A stretch of DNA of 64,000 bases, taken from positions 62,001-126,000 of the forward strand of contig NZ_BOMS01000045.1 of NCBI RefSeq assembly GCF_016862315.1, written 5' to 3'. A program made the position numbers and the translations under genes. The notes beneath the pieces were generated by a model. It did not search any database and had not been told where the DNA came from. It worked only from the letters and a program-made list of their open reading frames with translations. The first letter of the stretch is position 1. Each line of letters opens with the position of its first letter. The stretch comes from Actinoplanes palleronii. Lineage in GTDB: Bacteria > Actinomycetota > Actinomycetes > Mycobacteriales > Micromonosporaceae. Below are positions 33,657 through 42,677 of this stretch, piece by piece.

Positions 33657-34616
33657 ATGACCTCACCGGTACTGTCTGATCCCGCCGATTTTCCCGAGCC
33701 CACCCTCATCGCCGTCAACGGCGTGGAACTGGAGGTCTTCGAAGCCGGCCGGCACCACGGCGGCACACCCGTCGTGCTCTGCCACGGCTGGCCGGAGCAC
33801 GCGTTCTCCTGGCGCCACCAGATGTCCGCGCTCGCCGCCGCGGGCCATCACGTCATCGCCCCGAACCAGCGGGGGTACGGCAACTCGTCGCGGCCGGCCG
33901 ACGTGACCGCGTACGACATCGCCCACCTGACCGGTGACCTGGTCGCGCTTCTCGATCACTACGGGTACGACGACGCCACCTTCGTCGGGCACGACTGGGG
34001 CGCCATGGTCGTCTGGGGACTGACCCTGCTGCATCCGCAGCGGGTGAACGCGGTGATCAACCTGAGCCTGCCGTACCAGGAGCGCGGGGAGCGGCCCTGG
34101 ATCGCGGTGATGGAAGAGTTCCTCGGCGGCGACTTCTACTTCGTGCACTTCAACCGGCAGCCCGGTGTCGCCGACGCCGTGCTGGACGCGAACACCTCCC
34201 GGTTCCTGCGCAACATGTACCGCAAGAACGTGCCCCTGGCCGCGCCCGAGCCGGGCATGGTGATGATCAATCTGGCGACCGCGGAGACCCCGCGGGGCGA
34301 GCCGCTGATGAGCGACGACGAGCTGGCCGTTTTCGTCGACGCGTTCACCACGTCGGGGTTCACCGGCGGCATCAACTGGTACCGGAACCTGGACCGCAAC
34401 TGGCACCTGCTGGCGGACGTGGACCCGATCATCCGGCAGCCCACGCTCATGATCTACGGCGATCGGGACACCATCCAGCAGTCGGCGAACCTGGCGGCGT
34501 TCGTGCCCGGGGTGGAGGTGGCCACCCTGGACTGCGGGCACTGGATCCAGCAGGAGAAGCCGGCGGAGACCACCCAGCTGATCCTGAAGTGGCTGGACCA
34601 GCGGCACGCCGGCTAG
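33657..34616 (+). CDS. Epoxide-hydrolase-like alpha/beta hydrolase
   Basis: 319 residues. HGWPE oxyanion-hole motif (43-47), nucleophile Asp113 in GHDWG, and a C-terminal catalytic His in DCGHWIQQEKP. An Asp nucleophile with HGWPE is the signature of epoxide hydrolases and some haloalkane dehalogenases. No signal peptide. The ATG at 33657 has AGGA 8 nt upstream; the GTG at 33627 lies inside the operator. Confidence 0.9.
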   Translation: MTSPVLSDPADFPEPTLIAVNGVELEVFEAGRHHGGTPVVLCHGWPEHAFSWRHQMSALAAAGHHVIAPNQRGYGNSSRPADVTAYDIAHLTGDLVALLDHYGYDDATFVGHDWGAMVVWGLTLLHPQRVNAVINLSLPYQERGERPWIAVMEEFLGGDFYFVHFNRQPGVADAVLDANTSRFLRNMYRKNVPLAAPEPGMVMINLATAETPRGEPLMSDDELAVFVDAFTTSGFTGGINWYRNLDRNWHLLADVDPIIRQPTLMIYGDRDTIQQSANLAAFVPGVEVATLDCGHWIQQEKPAETTQLILKWLDQRHAG

Positions 34617-34625
34617 TCATGCGGT

Positions 34626-34660
34626 GGTGGCCACCTCGCCGGCTGGGCGAGGTGGCCACC
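34626..34660 (+). terminator. 15-bp perfect hairpin after hydrolase gene
   Basis: GGTGGCCACCTCGCC (34626-34640), loop GGCTG, GGCGAGGTGGCCACC (34646-34660). It starts 10 nt after the hydrolase stop. No T tract follows. Its right arm contains the GAGGTGG ribosome-binding site of the following GNAT gene, so it may also limit that gene's translation. Confidence 0.65.
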
Positions 34661-35151
34661 GTGCGCAGATTCCGGGGTACGGACACGCCGGGGTGCTGTG
34701 GGCGCTGAACGCGTTGCCGAACATCGGCGACACGGCGGACCCGGGCGTCCCGATCCCGCTGCCGCCGGCCGCGGAACCCCCGGCCGGGTTTCCCGACCTC
34801 GCCGACGTGACACGCTCGTTCCTGGCCGTGGGCGGGGAGTTCCTCGTCGTGGAGCCCGACGGGCACCTCGTCGCGATGGGCGGGTACCGGCCGGACACCG
34901 GCGGCGGCGCCGAGATCCTGCGGGTCCGGGTGCACCCGGCGACCCGGCGGCGCGGGATCGGACGGGCGCTGATGACCGGGCTCGAGCAGCGCGCGGCAGG
35001 CAGCGGGCTCCGGACGGCGCGCCTGGACACGGCGACCAACCAGCCCGCGGCCATGGCGTTCTACCAGGACCTGGGCTACCGCGAGACCGGCCGGGAACGA
35101 CAGCCCGGCTGGACGTGGACGCTGGTCTACTACACCAAGCCGCTGACATGA
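34661..35151 (+). CDS. GNAT family N-acetyltransferase, apparent frameshift near start
   Basis: The body frame encodes a GNAT enzyme (LRVRVHPATRRRGIGRALMT, with AMAFYQDLGYRETGRERQ at the C-terminus). The natural start appears to be the GTG at 34661 reading VRRFRGTDTPG, but that frame closes. Adding one G to the G4 run (34690-34693) joins it to VLWALNALPNIGDTADP, which is the common family N-terminus. So there is a 1-nt deletion or sequencing error; otherwise translation must begin at the GTG at 34693. It ends inside the MarR operator. Confidence 0.75.
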
Positions 35152-35171
35152 CATCATTGTTGTCATGTCAG
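35143..35171. promoter_or_regulatory. MarR operator over the start codon
   Basis: CTGACATGACA (35143-35153), a 7-bp spacer, then TGTCATGTCAG (35161-35171): a perfect 11-bp inverted repeat. It covers both the GNAT stop and the MarR ATG at 35165, so it is almost certainly an autoregulatory operator. Confidence 0.8.
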
Positions 35172-35677
35172 GGGAGCAGGGCGCGGCGCGCGGGGCGCGG
35201 ATCTACGAGGTGCTGCGGCTGACCCGGCCGCTGGTGCTGAACTCGGCCCGGGTGGTCGAGGCGGCGCTCAAACCCGACGGGGTCAGCGTCGGGATGCGCG
35301 CGGTGCTGGAGATCCTCGCCGAGTGCGGGCCGCTGACCGTACCCGCCGTCGCCGACCGCCTCGATCTGGTCCGGCAGGGGATCCAGCGGCACGTCGACGA
35401 CCTGGCGCGGCTCGGGTACGTCGGGACACGGGCGAACCCGGCGCACCGCCGGTCGGTGCTGATCCACCTCACCGGCGGCGGGCAGGCGCTGTTCACGCGG
35501 GTCCGGCAGGCCGAGCTGGCCCGGCTGGCGACCATGGCACCCGACTGCAGCACCGAGGAGATCACCGCGGCGCTCACGGTGCTGCAGGCTCTGCACCGCG
35601 ACGTCCAGCAGCGCGTGAAGGAAGACCAGCGCGGACCAGCTTCCCGGCAGGACAACCCAACGGCAGCAGGGACCTGA
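35165..35677 (+). CDS. MarR family regulator
   Basis: 170 residues with a winged helix (LTVPAVADRLDLVRQGIQRH, then LGYVGTRANPAHRRSVLIHL as the wing). Controls itself and possibly the next gene, which begins 4 nt after its stop. The operator covers its own start. Confidence 0.9.
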   Translation: MSGEQGAARGARIYEVLRLTRPLVLNSARVVEAALKPDGVSVGMRAVLEILAECGPLTVPAVADRLDLVRQGIQRHVDDLARLGYVGTRANPAHRRSVLIHLTGGGQALFTRVRQAELARLATMAPDCSTEEITAALTVLQALHRDVQQRVKEDQRGPASRQDNPTAAGT

Positions 35678-35680
35678 CCG

Positions 35681-36349
35681 ATGCGCACCGACACCGAGAT
35701 CTACGACCTGACCACCGAGAACCGGCTGATGATCGCCGACCTGCTGGACGGGCTCGACGACACGCAGTGGCAGGCCGCGACGCTCTGCGCCGGGTGGACC
35801 GTGCACCACATGGCCGCCCACCTGGTCCAGCCGATGCTGATCGGCTTCGGACGGTTCTTGCTGACCGCGATCCGCTACCGCGGGGACACCGACCGGACCG
35901 TCGACCACTGCACCCGCCGGATCGCCCGCCGCGACCGGGCCGAACTGATCGGGCTGCTGCGGGCGCACGCCGGCGACCGGGTGAACCCGGCCCGGGTCGG
36001 GCCGATCGGCCCGTTCGCCGAGACGTGTGTGCACCTGCGTGACATCGCCCGCCCGCTCGGCCTGACCGCCGACGTGCCGGCCGCGCACTGGCGGATCCTG
36101 CTCGACTACCTGACCGGCCCGCACCCGGCGCCGGGCCTGGTCGCCCCCGGCCGGGTGGCCGGGATCCGCTGGCAGGCCACCGACATCGACTGGTCCGCCG
36201 GCATCGGCCCGCTGGTCACCGGCACCGCCGAGGCGCTCGGCATGGCCCTCACCGGACGCACCGCCGCCCTGGCTGACCTGACCGGCCCGGTCCCACCGCC
36301 GCCCGGTCCCACCACCGCCCGGAACAAGCGGAGCGCCGGACACGGCTGA
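35681..36349 (+). CDS. Maleylpyruvate isomerase N-terminal-domain protein
   Basis: 222 residues of the mycothiol-linked DinB-like superfamily (TIGR03083-like). The metal ligands are likely in CAGWTVHHMAAHLVQP. The end of the protein (GPVPPPPGPTTARNKRSAGH) is low complexity and its 3' coding sequence is tandemly duplicated just beyond the stop. Function unknown; co-regulation with MarR is likely. Confidence 0.82.
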   Translation: MRTDTEIYDLTTENRLMIADLLDGLDDTQWQAATLCAGWTVHHMAAHLVQPMLIGFGRFLLTAIRYRGDTDRTVDHCTRRIARRDRAELIGLLRAHAGDRVNPARVGPIGPFAETCVHLRDIARPLGLTADVPAAHWRILLDYLTGPHPAPGLVAPGRVAGIRWQATDIDWSAGIGPLVTGTAEALGMALTGRTAALADLTGPVPPPPGPTTARNKRSAGHG

Positions 36350-36432
36350 ACCGCGATCAGGCCTGACCGGCCCGGTCTCGGCGCCGCGCGGGAACAAGCG
36401 GAGCGCAGGGCACGGCTGAACCGCGATCAGGT
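36321..36432 (+). repeat. 70-bp-spaced direct duplication of a gene 3' end
   Basis: A ~42-bp segment starting GGAACAAGCGGAGCGC and ending CCGCGATCAGG occurs at 36321-36362 and again at 36391-36432, with only a few differences; the flanking CTGACCGGCCCGGTC is also repeated (36278, 36363). The copy includes the stop codon of the upstream gene and reaches the last codons of the opposite-strand response regulator. Confidence 0.8.
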
Positions 36433-37116
36433 CAGCCCGCGGGTGGATGGGGTGGCGTTGGCGCTGAGGTAGCGCAGAACGGCGAGGACACGGCGGTTGT
36501 CGGCCTCGTCCGGGGGCAGCCCCAGCTTGTCGAGAATGCCGGCGACGTGTTTCTCCACGGTGCCGCCGGTCACCGTGAGCGCGCCGGCGATGCCGGCGTT
36601 CGACCGCCCCTCGGCCATGAGCGCGAGCACGTGGCGCTCGCGCGCGGTCAGTGCCGCCATGCCGTCGGCGCGGCGGCTGACCCGCAGCAGCTGACCGACG
36701 ACCTCAGGGTCGAGGGCCGTACCGCCGGCGGCGACCCGTTCCAGCGCGTCGGCGAACTCGGCGACGTCGGCCACCCGCTCCTTGAGCAGGTACCCGGTGC
36801 CGGCCGCGCTGCCCGCCAGGAGCCGGGCGGTGTACCGGGTCTCGATGTACTGCGACAGCACCAGCACACCGGTGCGAGGGTGCCGGCGGCGGATCTCGAG
36901 CGCGGCCCGCAGCCCTTCGTCGGTGTGCGCCGGTGGCATGCGGATGTCCGCGACCACGACGTCGGGCTGATGCTCGGCCACCGCGGCCAGCAACGCGTCA
37001 CCATCGCCGACGGCGGCGCACACCTGGTGACCGCGATCCTCGATCAGCCGGGTGAGCCCCGCCCGGAACAGCGCCGCGTCCTCGGCGATCACGACCCGCG
37101 CGGTCAAGCGCGCCAC
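36427..37116 (-). CDS. NarL-type response regulator
   Basis: 229 residues. Receiver domain with phospho-acceptor Asp57 in VVVADIRMP, and a LuxR helix-turn-helix (LTARERHVLALMAEGRSNAG). The first codons overlap the end of the sensor kinase gene by 13 nt, so the two are coupled. Confidence 0.92.
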   Translation of the reverse strand: MARLTARVVIAEDAALFRAGLTRLIEDRGHQVCAAVGDGDALLAAVAEHQPDVVVADIRMPPAHTDEGLRAALEIRRRHPRTGVLVLSQYIETRYTARLLAGSAAGTGYLLKERVADVAEFADALERVAAGGTALDPEVVGQLLRVSRRADGMAALTARERHVLALMAEGRSNAGIAGALTVTGGTVEKHVAGILDKLGLPPDEADNRRVLAVLRYLSANATPSTRGLT

Positions 37117-38600
37117 GGTAACTCGACGGTGATCGTGGTGGGGCCGCCGGGCGGGCTCGCGATGGTGAGCCGGCCGTCCACCACCGCGACCCGCGACGCG
37201 AGCCCGGACAGGCCGCTGCCGCGGGCCGGGTCGGCGCCGCCCGTGCCGTCGTCGGTGACCCGTAGCCGCAGCACGTCCCGCTGTCCGGCGGCCTGGACGG
37301 CGACCGTGGTGGCGAAGCTGTGCTTGGCCGCGTTGGTCAGCAGTTCGGCGGCGCAGAAATACGCGATGGTCTCGATCGCCGGGGTGGGCCGGACCGGGAG
37401 GTCGACCCGCAGATCGACCGGGATGGCACTGTCGGCGGCCAGCGAGGCGAGGGCGTCGGCCAGCCCGGTGTCGAGCACCGGCGGGTGGATGTCGCGGACC
37501 AGGCTGCGCAGGTCACCGAGCGCGTCCTTGGCACCGCGCAGCGCGGCGTCGACCAGTTCGCGGGCGCCCGCGGCGTCGGGAATCCCACCGTCGTGACCGA
37601 GCTTCTCCCGGGCCATGCCCAGGTTCATGGCCAGCGTGGCCAGCCGGATCTGCGCGCCGTCGTGCAGGTTTCGTTCGAGGCGCCGCAGCAGGGCGGCGGA
37701 GTCGTCCACGGCCAGCGCCCGGCTCTGCTCCAGGTCGTGGACCCGCTGCGCCAGCCGGCCGGGCCCGAGCAGGCCCCGGATGAGCCGGATGTCGACGCCG
37801 GTGACGGCCCGGGTGATCCACGGAGCGGCCAGCAGCATCGCCGCTCCCGCGGCGGCGGCCGCGAACGTGCCGGGCAGGTCCGCCACGCGGAACGTGCCCT
37901 CACCGAACAACCCGAACGGCGTGAACACCGGCACCGGATCCAGCCGGGTCCCCGGCGGGTGGTTGCGGAACGCTCCCCACAAGAGCGGATAGCTGAGGTT
38001 GACCAGCCCGCCGGCCCAGAAGAACACGGCGTACAGCTCGAGCAGGCCGACCGGCAGCGTGGCCAGCAGGTAGGTGACGACCCGCCAACCGGCGCCGTCG
38101 CGCAGGCCTGCCCCGGGCCAGGCCCGGCCGCCGGTGCCGCGCCACACCGGCGACGGCGTCCCGACGTGCACGCCGAGCAGCCGGGCCGCGAGCATCCGCT
38201 GCCATGAGCCGAGCGTGCGGGCCGCGCCCGTCGCGACTCCCAGCCCGAGCAGCAGCCCGCTGCAGACCGCGGCGACCGCCATGTCGGCTGAGGACGGGTT
38301 TCCCCGTCCGTCCCCGGTCAGCCACCAGCTCAGGTCCACCGCCAGGACGAACAGCACCACCGGGTTGACCACGAGGAGCGGCAGCCCGGCCACACCGAAC
38401 AGCAGCTCGCGACACTGGCGCGCGGTGAACGGCGCCCTGACCACCGCGCGGGCCACGGCCCACGCGCCGCCTGTGGTCCGGCTCCGGCCGGCCGGCGGTG
38501 CGTCCGCGGTCGGCGTGGTCACCGCACGCCGAGGGACCCGACCGGGTCGTGGCCGGCTCCGGTCGTCACCACCGCTGGTGAGATGCCGGACCTCAGTCAC
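37104..38600 (-). CDS. NarL-type sensor histidine kinase
   Basis: About 498 residues from a GTG at 38600; the real start could be further in. Several membrane helices (LPLLVVNPVVLFVLAVDLSW; MAVAAVCSGLLLGLGVATGA; VVTYLLATLPVGLLELYAVF; AAAAGAAMLLAAPWI), then a HisKA_3 dimerisation helix with the phospho-His in RNLHDGAQIRLATLAMNLG and a HATPase domain (NAAKHSFATTVAVQ, TDDGTGGADP). Signal unknown. Partner of the overlapping response regulator; divergent from the serine hydrolase. Confidence 0.9.
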   Translation of the reverse strand: MTEVRHLTSGGDDRSRPRPGRVPRRAVTTPTADAPPAGRSRTTGGAWAVARAVVRAPFTARQCRELLFGVAGLPLLVVNPVVLFVLAVDLSWWLTGDGRGNPSSADMAVAAVCSGLLLGLGVATGAARTLGSWQRMLAARLLGVHVGTPSPVWRGTGGRAWPGAGLRDGAGWRVVTYLLATLPVGLLELYAVFFWAGGLVNLSYPLLWGAFRNHPPGTRLDPVPVFTPFGLFGEGTFRVADLPGTFAAAAAGAAMLLAAPWITRAVTGVDIRLIRGLLGPGRLAQRVHDLEQSRALAVDDSAALLRRLERNLHDGAQIRLATLAMNLGMAREKLGHDGGIPDAAGARELVDAALRGAKDALGDLRSLVRDIHPPVLDTGLADALASLAADSAIPVDLRVDLPVRPTPAIETIAYFCAAELLTNAAKHSFATTVAVQAAGQRDVLRLRVTDDGTGGADPARGSGLSGLASRVAVVDGRLTIASPPGGPTTITVELPWRA

Positions 38601-38629
38601 CCGGACTCCTTCCGTCGTCGCACGTGTGC

Positions 38630-38766
38630 ACCGGATCCACGCTAGGCATCCGGCAGCCCGGAATCGACCCGGCTGACCTCCGTCTTCGGGTGGGGGATAT
38701 CCCCCAGGAAAAGACGGAGGTCAGCCGGGTGCCCTTCGGCCGGCTGCGTGCCTAGCGTGATTCCGG
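38630..38766. promoter_or_regulatory. Mirror-symmetric divergent promoter region
   Basis: Three nested inverted repeats around one centre. Inner: TGGGGGATATCCCCCA (38691-38706). Middle: ACCCGGCTGACCTCCGTCTT (38667-38686) against its exact complement (38711-38730). Outer: an 18-bp arm at 38630-38647 against 38749-38766, about 16 of 18 matching. Each outer arm holds a TAGCGT -10-like box (38753-38758 rightward; 38639-38644 leftward), exactly 22 bp from the middle arm on both sides. This should give co-regulated divergent promoters for the kinase operon and the serine hydrolase, with the arms as activator sites. Confidence 0.8.
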
Positions 38767-38802
38767 CGAACACCGAATGACGGATTCGCTCGAGGAGGTC
38801 CC

Positions 38803-39927
38803 ATGAAGCCCGTGCTCCGGTCCATGACGATCGCGACGGCAGCGCTGGCGGTGATCGCGGTCCCGACCGCTGTCACCGCCGCGCCACCCCACCCGGATCG
38901 CGACGCACTGCAGAGCCGGCTGGACGATGTCGTGACCGCGGGAACGGTGGGGGCGCTGGCGGAGGTGCGTGATCCGCAGGGCACCTGGCAGGGCGTCGGC
39001 GGTGTCGCCGAACTGGGTACGACGCGGGAGGTCCCGGTCGACGGCCGCGTCCGGGCGGGCAGCATCACGAAGACGTTCGTCGCCACCGTGGTCCTGCAGC
39101 TCGTCGGCGAGGGGCGGCTCGGGCTGGAGGACACGGTCGACTCGCGACTGCCCGGGGTGGTTCCCGGTGGGGACCGCATCACCGTGCGCCAGTTGCTCAA
39201 TCACACCAGCGGGTTGTTCGATTACGTCCAGACCCTGCCGATGCCGCCCGCGCCGGGGTTCCTCGCCAACCGGTGGCGGACCTGGACACCGGCCGAACTC
39301 ATCCAGCGGGCGGTGGCCCACCCGCCGACGTCCGACCGGCCCGGTGTGGCCTTCGCATACTCGAACACCAACTATCTGCTGCTCGGCCAGATCATCGAGA
39401 AGGTGACCGGCCGGCCCTACGGGACGGAGATCGAACGCCGCGTCATCCGGCCGTTGCAGCTGCGCGGCACCACCGTGCCCGGGACGTCGCCACAGCTCGG
39501 CGGCCCACATCCGCACGGCTACGTGCCGACCCGCACCGACGGCGGGACGGAGCTGCTCGACTACACCCGGATGAATCCGTCGGTGTTCGGCGCAGCCGGC
39601 GAGATGATCTCCACGCCCACGGATCTCAACCGGTTCTTCGCCGCGCTGCTGGGCGGGCGTCTCCTGCCGGATCGCCTGCTCACCGCGATGACGACACCGG
39701 GAGTCCCGGGCGGTGACTACGGGCTCGGGCTGGCGTGGCGCGACACCACGTGCGGGACCCGGGTGTACGGCAACGACGGCGGCACCTTGACGTACCAGTC
39801 CTGGTCCTATGCCACCGGGGACCGGCGCCGTCAGGTCACGGTGGCGGTCACGCCCGACCTTCGCGCCGACTACGCCGTGGTCTTCGCCGCCGTCGACGCG
39901 CTGCTGAACAAGGCACTCTGCCCGTGA
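38803..39927 (+). CDS. Secreted serine hydrolase (beta-lactamase/DD-peptidase fold)
   Basis: 374 residues. Signal peptide at 1-27, then a class C beta-lactamase-like domain: SITK (87-90) nucleophile box, YSN (186-188) and HTSG (134-137); the third box is probably GNDGG. Related to D-alanyl-D-alanine carboxypeptidases and esterases; cell-wall or antibiotic action is possible. Divergent from, and apparently co-regulated with, the two-component system. Confidence 0.9.
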   Translation: MKPVLRSMTIATAALAVIAVPTAVTAAPPHPDRDALQSRLDDVVTAGTVGALAEVRDPQGTWQGVGGVAELGTTREVPVDGRVRAGSITKTFVATVVLQLVGEGRLGLEDTVDSRLPGVVPGGDRITVRQLLNHTSGLFDYVQTLPMPPAPGFLANRWRTWTPAELIQRAVAHPPTSDRPGVAFAYSNTNYLLLGQIIEKVTGRPYGTEIERRVIRPLQLRGTTVPGTSPQLGGPHPHGYVPTRTDGGTELLDYTRMNPSVFGAAGEMISTPTDLNRFFAALLGGRLLPDRLLTAMTTPGVPGGDYGLGLAWRDTTCGTRVYGNDGGTLTYQSWSYATGDRRRQVTVAVTPDLRADYAVVFAAVDALLNKALCP

Positions 39928-40165
39928 CCGCCCTTGAGCGACAGCTGCGGCGGCTGGTCTCCGGCACGCCCTCGACCTGCCCTGCCCGCCCCGATCGTCG
40001 CCACCACGCTCGGCTGTCACCAGGCCACCACCACCCGCCTCGCGGAGCAGCGGGCACCACCTGGTCCTACGCGCCCGGTGACCACCGCGCGAGGAAAGGT
40101 CAGTCAGTGACCGGCCGTCAACGAGATGAGCAGCCGGCGCGCGAAGCAGCTCTCCTGATGAGGCG

Positions 40166-40906
40166 CTACGGGGCGAGGCCCGGCGCCCGGGCGGTCACGC
40201 AGTACTCCCGGCCCGCCGGATCCCGCAGCGTCGTCCAGTCCCCGGGGACCTCCCGCACCACCGTCGCGCCCAGCGCCACGTGCCGGGCCACCTCCGCCGC
40301 CACATCCGAGCAAGCGAGATCCACATGCACCCCAGCCGGACCAGCACCGTCGAGACGCTGCAGCAGCAACCGCACCGGGATCGGCGCCGGCGGGAACAAC
40401 CGTTCGAACTCCGGGCAGTCCGGCATCGGGTCGTGGTCCCAGCCGGTCACCGCGCGCCAGAACCCGACCTCCGCGGCATAGCCGGCACCGGGAATGTCCA
40501 GGCACAGCTGATCCGCCAGGCTGCGGTGCCGGCCGGGCCACACCGGCGCGGCCGGGCCGGTGCGCTCGCCGTGCCAGGCGACCAGGCAGAACACGATCCC
40601 GGCAGGGGAGCGCAGCACCACCACGTCGTCCGCGCGGCCGGTCACCGTCGCACCCAGCGCCACCAGCCGGTCGGTCTCCGCGGCCAGGTCGCCGACGTGC
40701 AGGTCGAGATGCCCGCGGGCCGGGGCGTCACCGACCACCTGCACCCGCAGGCAGGCGTCCCCGGACGGCGGGACCAGGGTCGCGAACGCGCCGTCACCGC
40801 GCCGCGCCGACAGGCTCGTGCCGGTCACCGCCGGCCAGAACCGCTCGGACACCGGCGCGTCCGCGGCCGGCGTGTCCAGGAAACCGGTCACCCAGTGCAC
40901 CGTCAC
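40166..40906 (-). CDS. Two-domain VOC (glyoxalase-like) protein
   Basis: 246 residues made of two vicinal-oxygen-chelate repeats (ARGHLDLHVGDLAAETDRLV and PAGVHVDLACSDVAAEVARH). May be an enzyme or a drug-binding protein. Starts in a 4-nt overlap with the stop of the upstream quinone-reductase-like gene. The gap on its other side (39928-40165) holds no gene I can support. Confidence 0.87.
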   Translation of the reverse strand: MTVHWVTGFLDTPAADAPVSERFWPAVTGTSLSARRGDGAFATLVPPSGDACLRVQVVGDAPARGHLDLHVGDLAAETDRLVALGATVTGRADDVVVLRSPAGIVFCLVAWHGERTGPAAPVWPGRHRSLADQLCLDIPGAGYAAEVGFWRAVTGWDHDPMPDCPEFERLFPPAPIPVRLLLQRLDGAGPAGVHVDLACSDVAAEVARHVALGATVVREVPGDWTTLRDPAGREYCVTARAPGLAP

Positions 40907-41820
40907 GGCAGCAGCACCACCTTTCCGCAGTTCTCGCGCGCCGCCACGATCCTATGGGCGCGGGCCGCCTGCGCCAGCGGCACCGCCACGTGCACGCGCG
41001 GGGTGAGCGCGCCGGCGAGGGCGAGCTGCCACAACTCGTGGCCGTGCTCGGCGTAGCGCTGCGGGCGGGACCGGGCGAAGTGCGCCATCGCGAAACCGGT
41101 GATCGTCTTCGCGCCGGCCAGGAGGTCGTGGGCGGGGACCGTGCCGCCGCCACTGCTGAAATAGATCAGCCGGCCGCCGGGGCGGGCCGCGGCCAGCGCG
41201 GCGGGCAGCACGTCACCGCCGGCGCCGTCGAGCACCACGTCGACCGGCGCGCCCCAGGAGGCGTCCGCGTAGGAGTACACCTCGTCGGCGCCCAGGTCGT
41301 ACAGGAAAGGGGCTTTGCCGGGGCTGGCGACCGCGACCACGCGGCCGGCGCCGCGGTGGCGCGCGGCCTGGACCAGCAGATGTCCGACGCCGCTCGCGGC
41401 CGCGGTGATCAGGACCGATTCATTTTTCTGTACGTTCGCGGCCTCCAGGACACCGAGCGCGACGTGCCCGGACCGCACCAGCGCGACACCCTGGGTGAAG
41501 TCCCCGCCCGCCGGGATCCGGTCGGCCATCATGGCCGGAGCGGTCACCACCTGCGCGTAGGAACCACCGAACGGCAGCGCCGTGACCCGCTCACCGACGG
41601 CCCAGCCGGACACGCCCGGACCGACACCGATCACCTTACCGGCGATCTCCCCTCCCGGCAGCGCCGGCAACGGCCCGACACCGGCGTCGACGCGGCGCAC
41701 CGCGGGCAGCGTCACCCCGATCGCGTGCGCGCGGATCAGCAGCTCACCCTCGCCCGGCGCCGGCTCCGGCGCGTCCTCGACCCGCAGCTCACCGGCGGCA
41801 TGCGACCGGACCCGCAGCAT
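40903..41820 (-). CDS. Zinc-type/quinone oxidoreductase (MDR family)
   Basis: 305 residues. GroES-like N-terminal domain (PALPGGEIAGKVIGVGPGVS) and Rossmann domain with the AASGVGHLLVQAARHRGAGR motif. No structural-zinc cysteines, so it belongs to the zinc-independent quinone reductases, using NADPH. ATG at 41820 chosen. Operon with the VOC gene. Confidence 0.9.
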   Translation of the reverse strand: MLRVRSHAAGELRVEDAPEPAPGEGELLIRAHAIGVTLPAVRRVDAGVGPLPALPGGEIAGKVIGVGPGVSGWAVGERVTALPFGGSYAQVVTAPAMMADRIPAGGDFTQGVALVRSGHVALGVLEAANVQKNESVLITAAASGVGHLLVQAARHRGAGRVVAVASPGKAPFLYDLGADEVYSYADASWGAPVDVVLDGAGGDVLPAALAAARPGGRLIYFSSGGGTVPAHDLLAGAKTITGFAMAHFARSRPQRYAEHGHELWQLALAGALTPRVHVAVPLAQAARAHRIVAARENCGKVVLLP

Positions 41821-41860
41821 CAGCTCGCCCCGGCTCGCGGCGCGTGCGCCACCCGCGACA

Positions 41861-42595
41861 TCAGTTGGTCCCCGTCCGCAGCGCGTGCGCCACCCCGAGC
41901 CGCCCGAAGCCCTCGGCCAGCGCGGCGGCCTCGTCCCACGGGTAGACGACCTGCCGGAATTCCGCCTCCCACCGCCCGGACACGTCGTCGACCAGCGCAT
42001 ACCGGGCGTGCGGGGTGCCCGCCGCGATCGCGTGCGGCAACGGCTCGTCGCTGGTGTACGCGGGCCAGCCGACACTGCCCGGGTTCACGATCAACCGGCC
42101 GTCGGCCAGCCGCAGCTGCCCGGCCAGGTGGGTGTGCCCGCACAGCAACAGCCGCGCCTGCGCGTCACCGAGCCGGTCCAGGACCTCGTCCAGGGTCGCG
42201 TCACGGGTGCCGGCCGCGTCGACGGTGTGCAGCAGATACTGCAGGTCGTCGGTGGGCGTGCCGTGAAACGCGAGAACACCCGGGGCCGGCGTCAGGGTCT
42301 TCGGCAGGCTCGCCATCCACGCGCGGTGCTCCGCGCCGATCAGCGAACGGGTGATCCGGTCGGCCAGGCCCAGCTCGTCCTCGGGCAGCGTCAGCACCTG
42401 CCGCTCGTGGTTGCCGGCCACCGTCGGCAGACCGAGCTCGATCAGCCGGTCAGCGGTCTCCACCGGCTGAACATAACCGGACAACAGGTCGCCGAGATTG
42501 ACGGTCAGGTCGGCGCCGTCACCGGCGATCGCGTCCAGCACCGCCTCCAGAGCGGGCAGATTGCCGTGCACATCGGAGATCACCGCGATTCGCAT
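41861..42595 (-). CDS. Metallophosphoesterase (YfcE-like)
   Basis: 244 residues. Metal-binding motifs in order: ISDVHGN (DxH), LGDLLSG (GD), GNHER (GNH), and CGHTHLAG (GHTH). Resembles small phosphodiesterases such as YfcE. Substrate unknown. Lies just upstream of the quinone reductase gene (40 nt), same strand. Confidence 0.92.
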   Translation of the reverse strand: MRIAVISDVHGNLPALEAVLDAIAGDGADLTVNLGDLLSGYVQPVETADRLIELGLPTVAGNHERQVLTLPEDELGLADRITRSLIGAEHRAWMASLPKTLTPAPGVLAFHGTPTDDLQYLLHTVDAAGTRDATLDEVLDRLGDAQARLLLCGHTHLAGQLRLADGRLIVNPGSVGWPAYTSDEPLPHAIAAGTPHARYALVDDVSGRWEAEFRQVVYPWDEAAALAEGFGRLGVAHALRTGTN

Positions 42596-42677
42596 GAGAT
42601 CACCCTACGACGCGGGGAAACCGGTTTCCGGCCCGCGCGCACGACGTGGCCATCGAGGGGGAGCGCCCGGCCGGGCC

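Noticed and set aside
39928..40165. Possible small gene after the serine hydrolase
   Set aside because: Frame is Pro/His/Arg-rich without recognisable motif or ribosome-binding site and runs into the VOC gene.
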